A stretch of 64,000 nt of DNA from Salinisphaera sp. Q1T1-3 (GCF_003602005.1 NZ_QZWD01000011.1:62001-126000); one strand, 5' to 3'. Positions 46,317 through 58,949 are shown, numbered from the stretch's first letter. Notes: generated from the letters alone by a model not told the origin. Numbers and translations are program-made.

Positions 46317-46448
46317 CTTTTATCAGACAACTGACGCACTAAAATAATTCATCGTCTTTTTTGGTGCGCCGATCTGGTGCGCAGCACGGACACCGATGCA
46401 GGCAGTCGGTCCGTTACAATAGGGGTCTGCATCAAAGTGCGCATACCA

Positions 46449-47351
46449 ATGGATTTCCAACAGCTGATCTTCACGCTGCAGCAGTTCTGGGCCGAACGGG
46501 GCTGTGTCGTCGTCCAGCCGATCGACATGGCCGTCGGCGCCGGCACCTTTCATACCGCCACGTTCCTGCGTTCGATCGGCCCGGAGCCGTGGCGCGCCGC
46601 CTATGTCCAGCCTTCGCGTCGACCAACCGACGGGCGCTATGGCGACAACCCCAACCGCCTCCAGCACTATTATCAGTTCCAGGTGCTATTGAAGCCTTCG
46701 CCCAAGGATATCCAGGCGCAATATCTGGCCAGCCTGGAAGCGCTGGGTCTGGACATGTCGATCCACGACGTACGTTTCGTGGAGGACAACTGGGAATCCC
46801 CGACGCTCGGCGCCTGGGGGCTGGGCTGGGAGATCTGGCTCAACGGCATGGAGATCTCGCAGTTCACCTATTTCCAGCAGGTCGGCGGGCTGGATTGTCG
46901 CCCGGTCTCCGGCGAGATCACCTACGGGCTGGAACGTATCGCCATGTATATCCAGAACGTGGAATCGGTCTACGACCTGGTCTGGTCCGACTCGGCCCAG
47001 GGCAAGGTCTACTACGGCGACGTGTTCCATCAGAACGAGGTCGAGCAATCGACCTACAACTTCGAGCATGCACCGGTGGCGGCCCTGTTTCGCCGCTTCG
47101 ACGAACTGGAAGCCGAATGTCTGTCGCTCGTGGAGACCGGTCTCGCACTGCCGGCCTACGAACGCATGCTGGAGTGCTCGCACAATTTCAATATGCTCGA
47201 TGCGCGACATGCGATCTCGGTCACCGAGCGTCAGCGCTACATCCTGCGCGTGCGCACGCTGGCGCGCGCCGTCGCCAAGGCCTATTACGACGCCCGCGAG
47301 GCGCTGGGCTTTCCCATGCTCGAACAGAACAAGGACGCGAACGCGGCATGA
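46449..47351 (+). CDS. glyQ: Glycyl-tRNA synthetase alpha subunit
   Basis: This 300-residue catalytic subunit has the class-II core of the bacterial alpha2beta2 enzyme: [35 protein letters not shown]-like motif 1/2 (here [20 protein letters not shown]), and [15 protein letters not shown]-like region ([15 protein letters not shown]). ATG 46449 matches family starts. It overlaps glyS by four bases (ATGA). It is divergent from glnA across a promoter region of 264 bp. Confidence 0.97.
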   Translation: MDFQQLIFTLQQFWAERGCVVVQPIDMAVGAGTFHTATFLRSIGPEPWRAAYVQPSRRPTDGRYGDNPNRLQHYYQFQVLLKPSPKDIQAQYLASLEALGLDMSIHDVRFVEDNWESPTLGAWGLGWEIWLNGMEISQFTYFQQVGGLDCRPVSGEITYGLERIAMYIQNVESVYDLVWSDSAQGKVYYGDVFHQNEVEQSTYNFEHAPVAALFRRFDELEAECLSLVETGLALPAYERMLECSHNFNMLDARHAISVTERQRYILRVRTLARAVAKAYYDAREALGFPMLEQNKDANAA

Positions 47352-49429
47352 CAGCCACTCTGCTTGTCGAAATCGGATTGGAAGAGCTGCCACCGGCAGC
47401 CATGCGCCCGCTCGCCGAGACCTTCGCCGAACAGCTGGGCCGCCAGCTGGACGAGGCCGGTCTCGCCCACGGCACGATCGAACCCCTGGCCACGCCGCGG
47501 CGACTGGCCGTACGCATGGCCGACGTCGCCGCCCAGGGCCAGTCCGAGACGATCGAAAAACAGGGCCCGACCGTGGCCATTGCCTATGACGAGGCTGGTA
47601 CACCGACCCAGGCCGGCGAGGGCTTTGCACGCTCGGTCGGAGTCTCGATGGACGATCTCGAGGTCGAGGATTCGGACAAGGGCCAGCGTCTGGTCTATCG
47701 CGGTGTCGCCGAAGGCCGGCCGTTGACCGATCTGCTCCAGCCCGCCGTCGATGCGGCACTGCGCAGCCTGCCGATTCCAAAGCGCATGCGCTGGGGGGAT
47801 TCCGAGGCCGCGTTCGTACGGCCGGTGCACTGGGTCGTGGCCATGCACGGCGACCGGGTGCTGCCGTTGTCGGTGTTCGGCATCACGGCTACGGCCACCA
47901 CCCGCGGCCATCGTTTCCATCATCCGGACGATATCCCGCTGTCCCAGGCCGACGACTATATCGCGCGATTGCGAGCCCCCGGTCATGTTATCGTCGACAT
48001 GGTCGAACGCGAGCGCCTGGTGACCGCGGAAGTGCACGCGGCCGCGGCCACGCTCGGCGGCACGGCCCTTGTCTCCCCCGACCTGATCACGGAAGTCACC
48101 GCGCTGGTGGAATGGCCGGTCGGCATTGCCGGGCATTTCGACACACGTTATCTGGCGCTGCCGCGCGAGGTGCTGATCGCCACGCTCGAAGGGCATCAGC
48201 GCTATTTCCCGGTGGCCGGTGAGACGGGCGCGCTCATTGCCGGGTTCGTGACGGTCGCCAATATCGCCAGTCGTGATCCGGCGCAGGTCGTGGCCGGCAA
48301 CGAGCGTGTGGTCCACCCGCGGCTGGCCGATGCGCTGTTCTTCTGGAACGCCGATCGCCAGCAATCGCTGGAGGCACGTGTGAACGCCCTGGCGGCGGTG
48401 AGTTTCCAGCAGGCACTGGGCAGCCTCGCCGACAAGTCGACCCGCGTGCAGGCCCTGGCCGGCCGCCTGGCCGAGGCGACCGGTGCCGATCCGAAAGTCG
48501 TCACGCGTGCCGCCCGGCTTGCCAAGACCGATCTACTGACCGAGATGGTCGACGAGTTCCCCGAGCTGCAGGGCATCATGGGCGGGTATTACGCCACCCA
48601 CGACAGCGAACCGGCGGCCGTTGCCACGGCCATCGTCGAACAGTACGCCCCCGCGGCCGCCGGCGCCCCGATCCCGGTGTCGCCGGCCGGCCAAGCGTTG
48701 GCCATGGCCGATCGTCTGGACACGCTGACGGGCATCTTCGCCATCGACAAGCGCCCCAGCGGCGACAAGGATCCCTTTGGCCTGCGGCGTGCGACGCTCG
48801 GCGTTGTCCGGACGCTCATCGAGGGCGATATCCGGCTGGATCTGGCCGCCGCCCTGGGGAGCTCACTGGCTGCGCAGCCCGTCACCCCGCCGGCGGGCAC
48901 AGCCGAGGCCCTCTGGCAGTTCGTGATGGAACGTCTGCGCGGCTACGGGCTGGAGCGTGGCTTCACGCCGGCCGAGTTCGAGTCGATTGCCGGCCAGGGC
49001 GTCACTGATCTGGTGGATTTCGATGCCCGCCTCCATGCTGTGGCGGCCTTTGCGCGGCTGGACGCCGCCCCCATCGTCTGCGGGGCACACAAGCGCATCC
49101 GTAATATCCTGCGTCGCAACAGCGACGCCGAAATCGCCGATGCCGTCACCGGCGCCCAGCTGAGCGAATCTGCCGAGATCGCACTACATGAGGCGCTCAC
49201 CCGGGTTCAGGCAGACATCGAACGCGATGCCCGAGCCAGCGATTATACGGCGGCGCTGTCGGCGCTGGCCTCGCTCGCCGCCCCGCTCGATACGTTCTTC
49301 GATGAAGTCATGGTCATGACCGACGATGTGGATCGTCGTGCCAATCGGCTGGCGCTGCTCGCCACGATCGATGCCCTGTGTCGTCGTGTGGCTGACGTTT
49401 CCTGCCTGTCGGTGGAGAGCACGCAGTGA
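47348..49429 (+). CDS. glyS: Glycyl-tRNA synthetase beta subunit
   Basis: This 693-residue tRNA-recognition subunit begins [19 protein letters not shown], has [20 protein letters not shown]-type ([20 protein letters not shown]) and [11 protein letters not shown] motifs, an HD-like central region and a C-terminal anticodon-binding helical domain ([18 protein letters not shown]). The frame is open through glyQ by chance, but the family start and the ATGA overlap place translation start at 47348. Its stop overlaps the GTG start of gmhB. Confidence 0.97.
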   Translation: MTATLLVEIGLEELPPAAMRPLAETFAEQLGRQLDEAGLAHGTIEPLATPRRLAVRMADVAAQGQSETIEKQGPTVAIAYDEAGTPTQAGEGFARSVGVSMDDLEVEDSDKGQRLVYRGVAEGRPLTDLLQPAVDAALRSLPIPKRMRWGDSEAAFVRPVHWVVAMHGDRVLPLSVFGITATATTRGHRFHHPDDIPLSQADDYIARLRAPGHVIVDMVERERLVTAEVHAAAATLGGTALVSPDLITEVTALVEWPVGIAGHFDTRYLALPREVLIATLEGHQRYFPVAGETGALIAGFVTVANIASRDPAQVVAGNERVVHPRLADALFFWNADRQQSLEARVNALAAVSFQQALGSLADKSTRVQALAGRLAEATGADPKVVTRAARLAKTDLLTEMVDEFPELQGIMGGYYATHDSEPAAVATAIVEQYAPAAAGAPIPVSPAGQALAMADRLDTLTGIFAIDKRPSGDKDPFGLRRATLGVVRTLIEGDIRLDLAAALGSSLAAQPVTPPAGTAEALWQFVMERLRGYGLERGFTPAEFESIAGQGVTDLVDFDARLHAVAAFARLDAAPIVCGAHKRIRNILRRNSDAEIADAVTGAQLSESAEIALHEALTRVQADIERDARASDYTAALSALASLAAPLDTFFDEVMVMTDDVDRRANRLALLATIDALCRRVADVSCLSVESTQ

Positions 49430-49986
49430 CGCTATCGACCGTCGTGCTCGATCGAGACGGCGTGATCAACCGGGACAGTGAAGCCTTCATAAAGTCGCCG
49501 GCCGAATGGCATGCGATCCCGGGCAGTCTGGAGGCAATCGCGCGGCTGCGGCATGCCGGGCTGCGTGTCATGGTCGCAACGAACCAGTCGGGCCTGGGCC
49601 GCGGCCTGTTCGAGTACGACGCGCTGTTGGCGATGCACGAGAAGATGACACGCCAGCTCGCCGATCTCGGCGTCGCGCTCGACGGGGTTTTCTTCTGTCC
49701 CCACACGGCCGAAGCCGGCTGCATGTGTCGCAAGCCGGCCACCGGCATGCTGGACGACATCATGAGTCGATGGCATCTGGCGGCAACAGAGTGTGTGATG
49801 GTCGGCGACAGCCCCACCGATATCCAGGCCGCACATGCAGCGGGCATGGCCGCGCTCGGCGTGCGTACCGGCAAACCGATCGATACCGATGATCAACGCT
49901 GGGCCAGCGTCGCGATGTTCGATGATCTGACCGGTGCGGTCGAACACATCCTGGCCGAACGCGTCCGACACTCGACCGAGGGCTGA
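49426..49986 (+). CDS. gmhB: D-glycero-beta-D-manno-heptose-1,7-bisphosphate 7-phosphatase
   Basis: This 186-residue HAD phosphatase acts in ADP-heptose synthesis for LPS core. It has VVLDRDGVINRDSEAFIKSP, VMVATNQSGLGRG, the zinc-binding cluster FFCPHTAEAGCMCRKP and MVGDSPTDIQAAH. The GTG start overlaps the glyS stop, so it is the third gene of glyQ-glyS-gmhB, a common gammaproteobacterial order. It faces gyrB with only 27 bp between the stops. Confidence 0.94.
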   Translation: MTLSTVVLDRDGVINRDSEAFIKSPAEWHAIPGSLEAIARLRHAGLRVMVATNQSGLGRGLFEYDALLAMHEKMTRQLADLGVALDGVFFCPHTAEAGCMCRKPATGMLDDIMSRWHLAATECVMVGDSPTDIQAAHAAGMAALGVRTGKPIDTDDQRWASVAMFDDLTGAVEHILAERVRHSTEG

Positions 49987-50013
49987 ACCGAAGCCCGGGG
50001 GCGCACTACCCGA

Positions 50014-52488
<2,475 letters not shown>

Positions 52489-52677
52489 TCATCACCCCGT
52501 CAATTCGTATCATCGACATATCGAGCATGAGTCGCCGCCCGGACTTACGTCTTCTGACACCGGCCGCCGATACGATATCGCTGCGAAACACCCAGCGTTC
52601 GCTACCGTCGTTTGTTGCGCATCATTCAGAGCGGCCACCGGGCGATGGATCGAGACGTGCCGTGGAATGCCTCGCGA

Positions 52678-53751
52678 TCAGGCCGAAACACGCCCCTGTT
52701 CCACGTGGAACAACGTCTGATCCTGGAATGCACGTGGAATCAAAGATGGATCAAGAAAAGTCACAAAAGACTGTGCGCCGCAACGAAGTATTTCCTCGGC
52801 CAGTGTTTCTCGATATTGCTTCCCCAATTCCGCGGCCATATCGTCGATCAGCAGAATCGGTCTGACATTTTTCAACGTGTAGAGAATATGGGCTTGGGCG
52901 AGCAGTAATGCGGCGGTCAGTATCTTCTGTTGACCCCGAGAAACCCAATCCCGCGCGCGAGTGGCGGCAATATTGACGCGGATATCCGCACGATGCGGTC
53001 CGTTCTGGGTGATGCGTGCCTTGATATCCTGTTCGAGTGATCCCGCGAGTGCGGCGCCGTAACCGTCGTCACCGCGCCATCCGGGTTGATAATGAAACTC
53101 GAGCGCGTCTTCACCGATCAGGGCATTCGTGTTTTCCGGCAACTGTTTCTTGATCAGCTCGAGATATCGTCGTCGACAGGCATCGACGATTTCGCCTTGT
53201 CCGACGAGCTCGTTATCCCAGGCGATGACCTCATGTTTCGGCCGGTGAAACCGTAGTGCACGATTTCGTTGTTTTAAAGCACGACGGTAACGCCGCCAGG
53301 CGGGGAAGAAGGCATGTTCCACGTGGAACACCCCCCAGTCCAGAAAATGACGGCGATGCTGGGGGCCCTGCTCCAACAGGCGATGAACGTTGGGGTCGAT
53401 ATGTTGGAGCGGAAGTGCGGCAACAAGATCATAACGCCGCGTGGCTGTGAGATTGTCCAGCTTGAACTGTGCGCTCCGGCCGGTGACGTGACAACCGAGG
53501 CGAGTCAGCTGTTGCTGACCGTTTTCCTGAGCACGCCCACGAATCGTGAAGGCGTCGGCATTCTCACGGATGGCCTTGGACAATTGATTCTGTCGGAAGG
53601 ATTGCCCGCGGCCGAGCAGATAAATGCTTTCGAGAACGCTGGTTTTGCCCGATGCGTTATCGCCAACGATGCAATTGATTCGTTCCGATGGTCGGATATT
53701 GCATTCGCGAATACACCGGAACGAATCGATATAAAGAGAGTTGAGATGCAC
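52678..53751 (-). CDS. recF: DNA replication and repair protein RecF
   Basis: This 357-residue SMC-like ATPase loads RecA on gapped DNA. Walker A is INCIVGDNASGKTSVLESIY, the signature is WVSRGQQKILTAALLLAQAH, and Walker B is PILLIDDMAAELG. It starts 17 bp after dnaN. Two perfect parS-type palindromes lie in its coding sequence and force the peptides FHVEH (about residue 143) and FHVEQ (near the C-terminus). Confidence 0.95.
   Translation of the reverse strand: MHLNSLYIDSFRCIRECNIRPSERINCIVGDNASGKTSVLESIYLLGRGQSFRQNQLSKAIRENADAFTIRGRAQENGQQQLTRLGCHVTGRSAQFKLDNLTATRRYDLVAALPLQHIDPNVHRLLEQGPQHRRHFLDWGVFHVEHAFFPAWRRYRRALKQRNRALRFHRPKHEVIAWDNELVGQGEIVDACRRRYLELIKKQLPENTNALIGEDALEFHYQPGWRGDDGYGAALAGSLEQDIKARITQNGPHRADIRVNIAATRARDWVSRGQQKILTAALLLAQAHILYTLKNVRPILLIDDMAAELGKQYRETLAEEILRCGAQSFVTFLDPSLIPRAFQDQTLFHVEQGRVSA
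52697..52712. other. parS-like site 1 (ParB binding)
   Basis: TGTTCCACGTGGAACA, a perfect 16-bp palindrome matching the bacterial chromosomal parS consensus (TGTTYCACGTGRAACA). It lies in the 3' end of recF. Confidence 0.85.
53315..53330. other. parS-like site 2 (ParB binding)
   Basis: A second perfect copy of TGTTCCACGTGGAACA, 618 bp from site 1, also inside recF and within 2.5 kb of the dnaA-dnaN origin candidate. No parA or parB gene is in the window. Confidence 0.85.
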
Positions 53752-53768
53752 CGTCGCGTAGCAGAGGC

Positions 53769-54869
53769 CTACAACCTCATCGGCATGACGACATAGCGGC
53801 TGCTGTCATCACCGATCGCCTGAAGCAGGCCACTGCTGTCCGGGCCTGACAACGACAACGTGAACTCTTCCTGGGTCATTGCGCCCAGCGCATCCAGCAG
53901 GTACGTGACGTTGAAGCCGATTTCCATCGGCTGCCCGTCGTAGGACACTTCGATTTCGTCTTCTGCTTCTTCCCGTTCGACGTTTTGTGCCTGCAGTTTG
54001 AGGGTGTGTTCCGACAATGACAGTCGCACACCACCGAATTTCTCGTTCGAGAGAATCGCGGTCCGCGACAGGGCTTGCCGAATGGTATCTCTCGGGGCAG
54101 TCATCTGGTTTTGTGGATCGTCGGGGATAACCCGTTCGTAATCAGGGAACCGACCGTCGATCAGTTTCGTGGTGAAACTGAGGCCGGGAAGCTGAAGTCG
54201 CAGGTGCTTGTTTGATAACCAGACCGTGATCTCTGCTTCGCTGTTACCCAAGAGACGGACAAGTTCGGTAACGGCTTTTCTCGGCACGATGGCCTGGGTT
54301 GCCTCGGAAATATCGAGATCGAGGGCCGCTTCGCTCAGGGCAAGGCGATGACCGTCTGTGGCGACGCATCGAATGCGATCACTTCTCAGAGCCAGAAGAA
54401 GACCGTTGAGATAGTAGCGCACATCCTGCTGTGCCATGGCGAAGTGTGTCCGGTCCAGCAATTGCTTGAGCATGCTCTCCGGCAACGTGATGGCTTCACC
54501 GCTTTCGACTTCGTCGAGATGCGGCCAGTCATTGGCCGAAAGTGTGGCCAGTGTGAAACGAGACCGGCCTGACTGGACACGGGTTTGAGCGCCATCAAGG
54601 GTGCACTGGATCTCGGCATCATCGGGTAACCCACGACATATATCGAGCAGTTTGCGTGCGGGTACGGCGATGGCGCCTGGGTTTTCGATCACGGCCGGTG
54701 CATGCGTGACCAGTTCGAGTTCGAGATCGGTTGCTGTCAGCGTCAGCTGGTTGTTCTCACTCTTGATGAGGACATTGGACAGAATCGGCATGGTCTGTCG
54801 TCTTTCAACGACGCCGATAACGGTCTGGAGCGCCGACAGGATATCTCTGCGCTGAACGGTGAACTGCAT
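53769..54869 (-). CDS. dnaN: DNA polymerase III beta subunit (sliding clamp)
   Basis: This 366-residue clamp starts MQFTVQRRDILSALQTVIGVVERRQTMPILSN and ends SSRYVVMPMRL, both family hallmarks. DGHRLALSEAAL and FPDYERVIP are also present. Three repeated clamp domains fit the length. It lies between dnaA and recF on the minus strand. Confidence 0.97.
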   Translation of the reverse strand: MQFTVQRRDILSALQTVIGVVERRQTMPILSNVLIKSENNQLTLTATDLELELVTHAPAVIENPGAIAVPARKLLDICRGLPDDAEIQCTLDGAQTRVQSGRSRFTLATLSANDWPHLDEVESGEAITLPESMLKQLLDRTHFAMAQQDVRYYLNGLLLALRSDRIRCVATDGHRLALSEAALDLDISEATQAIVPRKAVTELVRLLGNSEAEITVWLSNKHLRLQLPGLSFTTKLIDGRFPDYERVIPDDPQNQMTAPRDTIRQALSRTAILSNEKFGGVRLSLSEHTLKLQAQNVEREEAEDEIEVSYDGQPMEIGFNVTYLLDALGAMTQEEFTLSLSGPDSSGLLQAIGDDSSRYVVMPMRL

Positions 54870-55124
54870 GGGCTTTGATCTCCGGGCGGTATCCGTTGTG
54901 CTGTCTTAAAGCTCTAAAAGAAAGTTAGTAGTAGTAATAATCACTGTGATGATTTTCTGTGGATATCTCTTTTTCTTTTTCTAAATTAGATATTTACTAA
55001 CTTACTAACACTGTTTTCAAACCCACTGATTTGTTGTTGCTGACCTGTGGACTGCCTGTGGGTCGATCTTGCCAGTCTGTCGCTTCGTTTCAGTCTGCCG
55101 AAGTTATGAACGGTTTATCCACAG
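54870..55124. other. Candidate replication origin (oriC) between dnaA and dnaN
   Basis: This 255-bp space is strongly AT-rich over 54905-55010 in an otherwise GC-rich region, suggesting the unwinding element. It contains a run of TAG triplets (TTAGTAGTAGTAATAA, 54925-54940) resembling DnaA-trios. There is a near-consensus DnaA box TGTGGATAT (54958-54966) and a perfect TTATCCACA (55115-55123). Together with the box upstream of dnaA it could form a bipartite origin. Confidence 0.68.
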
Positions 55125-56441
55125 TTAGCTGGTGAGAATTCGGCTGAGGTTGACGTAGTCTTCGTCGAAGCGGGTGTCGGTCTCTCGCAGTTCCTTGACC
55201 TTTCGGCAGGCGTGAAGAACGGTCGTGTGATCCCGACCGCCGAAGCCTTGGCCGATTTCGGGAAGACTGTGATTGGTCAGTTCTTTGGCCAGTGCCATGG
55301 CGAGCTGTCGAGGTCGTGCGATCGTGCGGGTGCGTTTCTTGCCGAGCAGATCCGCCAGACGGATCTTGAAATATTCGGCCACCGTCTTCTGGATGTTCTC
55401 CAGGGTGACGAGACGGTCGTAGACTGCGAGCATGTCGTAGAGCGCCTGCTTGGCGAAGTCGACGGTGATGGGCGCGCCGGTGATTTGTGCCGAGGCCTTG
55501 AGTCGATGCAGGGCGCCTTCGAGATCACGGACATTCGACCGAACACGCTTGCCGATGAAGAACGCGACTTCCTGTGGCAGTTCAATGCCGTGGAAATCGG
55601 CTTTCGACAACAGGATTGCCACCCTCGTCTCGAGCTCGGGGGGTTCCACGGCCACCGATAGCCCCCAGGAGAAACGCGACTTCAGCCGGTCCTCGAGCCC
55701 ATCTACCTCCTTCGGGAAGCGATCGCACGTGATGACGATTCGCTGGTTGGCTTCGAGCAGCGAGTTGAAGGTGTGGAAGAATTCTTCCTGCGATCGGTCC
55801 TTGCCTGCGAAGAACTGGATGTCGTCGATCAGCAGGGCATCGAGCGTGCGGTAATGATCCTTGAATCGGTCCATCCGGTTATGTCGGATGGCGGTGATCA
55901 TTTCGTTGACGAAATGCTCGGAGCGTACATAGGCGATGCGGGCCCGTGGATTGTTCGTCAACAGCCGGTGGCCGACGCTCTGCATGAGATGGGTCTTGCC
56001 CAGGCCAACGCCGCCATAGATCAGCAGCGGGTTATAGGCCATGTTCTCCGGGTCAGCGGCCTGTTCGGCGGCGGCCCGGGCGATCTGGTTCGATTTACCC
56101 TGAACGAAGGATTCGAAGGTATAGCGGGCATCCAGGTTGTGCCGCGTCGTATCCGTCAGCGGTGGGCCGTCGTCTTCCTCGGCCGCGGCGTTCTTCTGGG
56201 CGCCGCCGCCGACCAGGACCCGGATACGACGCGGTTGTTCGCCGAGTTCCGATAGCGCGTTGGCGATAGGCGCCCGCAATTCACGCTCGACCTGATCCCG
56301 AACCACTTCGTTCGGGGCCATCAGATCCAGACCGTCCTCACCAAAGCGGGCTTCGAGAGGCCGCAACCAGAGATTCACGTCCTTTTCCGGGAGCCGTGTC
56401 TCGATATGGGTTAGACAGCGCTGCCAGAGGGTGTTGGCCAA
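55125..56441 (-). CDS. dnaA: Chromosomal replication initiator DnaA
   Basis: This 438-residue initiator has N-terminal domain I (LWQRCLTHIETRLPEKDVNLWL). The AAA+ domain has LIYGGVGLGKTHLMQSVGH (Walker A) and ALLIDDIQFFAGKDRSQEE (Walker B), and domain IV has the DnaA-box-binding GGRDHTTVLHACRKV. A TTG start at 56441 is chosen because GGAG lies eight bases upstream; the 17 residues before it in the open frame are not DnaA-like. TTG initiation, if right, may keep DnaA levels low. The rpmH-rnpA-yidC genes are divergent from it. Confidence 0.93.
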   Translation of the reverse strand: MANTLWQRCLTHIETRLPEKDVNLWLRPLEARFGEDGLDLMAPNEVVRDQVERELRAPIANALSELGEQPRRIRVLVGGGAQKNAAAEEDDGPPLTDTTRHNLDARYTFESFVQGKSNQIARAAAEQAADPENMAYNPLLIYGGVGLGKTHLMQSVGHRLLTNNPRARIAYVRSEHFVNEMITAIRHNRMDRFKDHYRTLDALLIDDIQFFAGKDRSQEEFFHTFNSLLEANQRIVITCDRFPKEVDGLEDRLKSRFSWGLSVAVEPPELETRVAILLSKADFHGIELPQEVAFFIGKRVRSNVRDLEGALHRLKASAQITGAPITVDFAKQALYDMLAVYDRLVTLENIQKTVAEYFKIRLADLLGKKRTRTIARPRQLAMALAKELTNHSLPEIGQGFGGRDHTTVLHACRKVKELRETDTRFDEDYVNLSRILTS

Positions 56442-56514
56442 ATCGATCGCTCCGTGGCGGCAGGTGGGCTTCCGCGAGGCGCGCGGCTGCATAAGTTAAC
56501 GCACTCACCACAGC

Positions 56515-56523
56515 TTATCCACA
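56515..56523 (+). promoter_or_regulatory. DnaA box upstream of dnaA
   Basis: Perfect TTATCCACA in the 175-bp dnaA-rpmH divergent region, about 75 bp upstream of the dnaA start. It is suited to autoregulation of dnaA and possibly part of the origin. Confidence 0.78.
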
Positions 56524-56616
56524 GGAGTATTCAAGGCTTGCGGTCCGTCGACAACGCGACTAGAATCCGCGCTCTTTTACGCACAATGCGTCGTCAACGG
56601 CGCAAGAGCAGTCGTC

Positions 56617-56751
56617 ATGAAGCGCACATTCCAGCCCAGCAATCTGCGCCGCAAGCGCACCCACGGTTTTCGTGCCCGCATGGCCACCAAGAATGGTCGT
56701 CGCGTGCTGGCCGCTCGTCGTGCCAAGGGCCGCAAGCGTCTGACGCCCTAA
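56617..56751 (+). CDS. rpmH: 50S ribosomal protein L34
   Basis: This 44-residue basic protein reads [20 protein letters not shown] ... [18 protein letters not shown], the complete L34. It lies just upstream of rnpA, with eight bases between stop and start, as in nearly all bacteria. It is divergent from dnaA. Confidence 0.97.
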   Translation: MKRTFQPSNLRRKRTHGFRARMATKNGRRVLAARRAKGRKRLTP

Positions 56752-56759
56752 GCGTCGTC

Positions 56760-57131
56760 ATGTCGCAGGCGGCGTTTCCACGAGAGGCGCGCCTGCTCAG
56801 GCCGCCGCAGTTCAGGGCGGTTTTCGCCCGGGGTGAGAAATTCGTCTGCCCGGGCTTCGTGGTGATCGCCGCGACCAGCGAGAATACCCAGGCCCGGCTC
56901 GGGCTGGCACTGGCCAAGCGACGCATCCGTCGCGCCGTTGATCGCAATCGCGTCAAACGAATCGTGCGCGAATCGTTTCGGCGCCACCGGGATGAGATCG
57001 GGGGCATCGATGTCGTCGTGCTGGCGCGCAGTCGTACCGATCGGATCGACAATGCCGATCTGTTCGATCAGCTGACACGACTCTGGGGCAGAATCGCGGC
57101 ATCGCCGGCGTCGACACGCTCCGAACCGTAG
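56760..57131 (+). CDS. rnpA: Ribonuclease P protein component
   Basis: This 123-residue basic protein assists the RNase P RNA in tRNA 5' maturation. The RNR motif is in RAVDRNRVKRIVRESFRRHR, with RLGLALAKRRIRRAVDRN before it and IDVVVLARSRTD after. The ATG at 56760 follows rpmH by eight bases. yidD, which usually separates rnpA and yidC, is absent: only 41 bp remain. Confidence 0.95.
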   Translation: MSQAAFPREARLLRPPQFRAVFARGEKFVCPGFVVIAATSENTQARLGLALAKRRIRRAVDRNRVKRIVRESFRRHRDEIGGIDVVVLARSRTDRIDNADLFDQLTRLWGRIAASPASTRSEP

Positions 57132-57172
57132 TGTGAGCGGCGCGTCACCTCGCGAACCGGGACATCGGAACG

Positions 57173-58924
57173 ATGGATAACATTCGCTTTGCTCTGCTCT
57201 GCGCCGCTGCGGCAGTCTGCTTCTTCCTTTATCAGGCCTGGCAGACGGATTACGCCCCCTCATCGCCTCAGGTCAGCCAGCAGGCCGACTCGGCGCCGGC
57301 CAGCAACGACGGACAGTCGTCCGACGTGCCGGATATCGGTGCCACACCGTCGAGCCAGGGCTCGAGCACGGCGAGCAGCGGCAGCGGTGGCAGTGCGACC
57401 ATCGCTGGCAATCGCCAATCCGGTGATCAGGACGGCGGGCCGACGAACAGCGGCAAGACGATCCATGTCGTCACCGACAAGCTCGATGTGCGGATCGACA
57501 CACTCGGCGGCGGCCTGTCCCAGGTCGCCCTGCGCGGTGTGCCGCTGTCTTCGGCGCAGCCGGACACCAATCTGCGCCTGATCAATAACGGTCTGCCCGA
57601 TTTCTTTGTCGAGCAGAGCGGACTGATCGCCAAGGACGGCGATGCGCCCAACCACACCACCCGGTTCGACAGCGCCCAGGACAGCTACAAGATGGCCGAC
57701 GGTCAGGATACGCTGTCGGTACCGCTGACCTGGACCGACAACGCAGGTCACAAGGTCACCAAGGTCTATACCTTCCATCGCGGCAGCTACAAGATCGGGC
57801 TTGATCAGCAGGCCCAAAACGAGGCGGGCGCGCCCTGGAATCTCTCACAGTACGTGCGCTACTGGCGCGCACCGCACGACAACACCGGCGATGTGCCCTT
57901 CTCGCACGCGTTCTTTGGCGCCGGCTGGTATGCGGCCAAGAGCGGCGATGAATACGCCTACAACACGCGCAGCCGCGACGATATCCTGAGCGATCCGCTG
58001 AGTCTGAACCAGAAAGGCGGCTGGATCGCCATGATCCAGCATTATTTCATCGGCGCCGTGATTCCGCCGGAAAACGCCGAAGTGCGTTATTTCGCGCGGC
58101 CGAAGGCGATCCAGGGGGTTTCCGGCGGTTACGCCACTGGCTTCGTCGGCCCGCAACAGAGCGTGGCCCCCGGCAACAGCGCCAATTTCAACGCCACCCT
58201 GTTCATTGGGCCCAAGTATCAGGATCAGCTGGCCGCGGTTGCCCCCGGGCTCGGTCTGACGGTGGACTACGGCTGGTTCTCGGTGCTCGCGCGCCCGATC
58301 TTCAAGGTGCTGGAATTCCTGCATTCCTGGGTCGGCAACTGGGGCCTGGCAATCATTCTGCTGACCTGTGTGATCAAGGCGCTCTTCTACAAGCTGTCCG
58401 AGATCCAGTTCCGCGGGATGGCCCGCATGCGCAAGTTCCAGCCGCGCATGGCCAAGCTCAAGGAGCAGTACGGCGACGACAAGGCCGAACTCCAGAAGAA
58501 GATGATGGAGCTCTACCGCGAGGAGGGCTTCAACCCGATGGCCGGCTGCTGGCCGCTGCTGGTGCAGATGCCGGTGTTCATCTCGCTATACTGGGTGCTG
58601 CGTGAATCGGTCGAACTGCGTCACGCGCCGTTCGTGCTGTGGATTCAGGACCTGTCGGCGCCGGATCCGTACTACATCCTGCCGGTCGTCTTCGGCCTGA
58701 CGATGTTCCTGCAGCAGCGGCTCAACGTCAGCGCGGCGATGGACCCGATGCAGCAGCGCATCATGCAGATCATGCCGATCGGCATGGCGGTCTTCTTCGC
58801 CTTCTTCCCGGCCGGTCTGGTGTTGTACTGGTGCACCAACAACCTGTTGACCATCGCCCAGCAGTGGTACATCTACCGCAAGCTGGACAACGAAGGGCTG
58901 AGCCACGGCAAGACCGCCAGCTGA
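57173..58924 (+). CDS. yidC: Membrane protein insertase YidC
   Basis: This 583-residue insertase has an N-terminal membrane helix (MDNIRFALLCAAAAVCFFLY), a low-complexity Ser/Gly-rich linker, a large periplasmic beta-sandwich (about 95-350) and the five-helix catalytic core. The core has LEFLHSWVGNWGLAIILLT, the hydrophilic-groove Arg region YKLSEIQFRGMARMRKFQP, NPMAGCWPLLVQMPVFISLY and LYWCTNNLLTIAQQW. It follows rnpA and precedes mnmE by 25 bp. Confidence 0.97.
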   Translation: MDNIRFALLCAAAAVCFFLYQAWQTDYAPSSPQVSQQADSAPASNDGQSSDVPDIGATPSSQGSSTASSGSGGSATIAGNRQSGDQDGGPTNSGKTIHVVTDKLDVRIDTLGGGLSQVALRGVPLSSAQPDTNLRLINNGLPDFFVEQSGLIAKDGDAPNHTTRFDSAQDSYKMADGQDTLSVPLTWTDNAGHKVTKVYTFHRGSYKIGLDQQAQNEAGAPWNLSQYVRYWRAPHDNTGDVPFSHAFFGAGWYAAKSGDEYAYNTRSRDDILSDPLSLNQKGGWIAMIQHYFIGAVIPPENAEVRYFARPKAIQGVSGGYATGFVGPQQSVAPGNSANFNATLFIGPKYQDQLAAVAPGLGLTVDYGWFSVLARPIFKVLEFLHSWVGNWGLAIILLTCVIKALFYKLSEIQFRGMARMRKFQPRMAKLKEQYGDDKAELQKKMMELYREEGFNPMAGCWPLLVQMPVFISLYWVLRESVELRHAPFVLWIQDLSAPDPYYILPVVFGLTMFLQQRLNVSAAMDPMQQRIMQIMPIGMAVFFAFFPAGLVLYWCTNNLLTIAQQWYIYRKLDNEGLSHGKTAS

Positions 58925-58949
58925 CCGGCGGTCGCGCGCAGCGCTGCTG

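Noticed and set aside
46361-47347. In-frame extension of glyS through glyQ suggesting a glyQS-like fusion
   Set aside because: glyQ is read in another frame with full family similarity, and the ATGA overlap fixes the glyS start at 47348.
53256-53796. Plus-strand frames opposite recF starting at the parS palindrome
   Set aside because: The palindrome reads FHVEH/FHVEQ on either strand; RecF family motifs are only on the minus strand.
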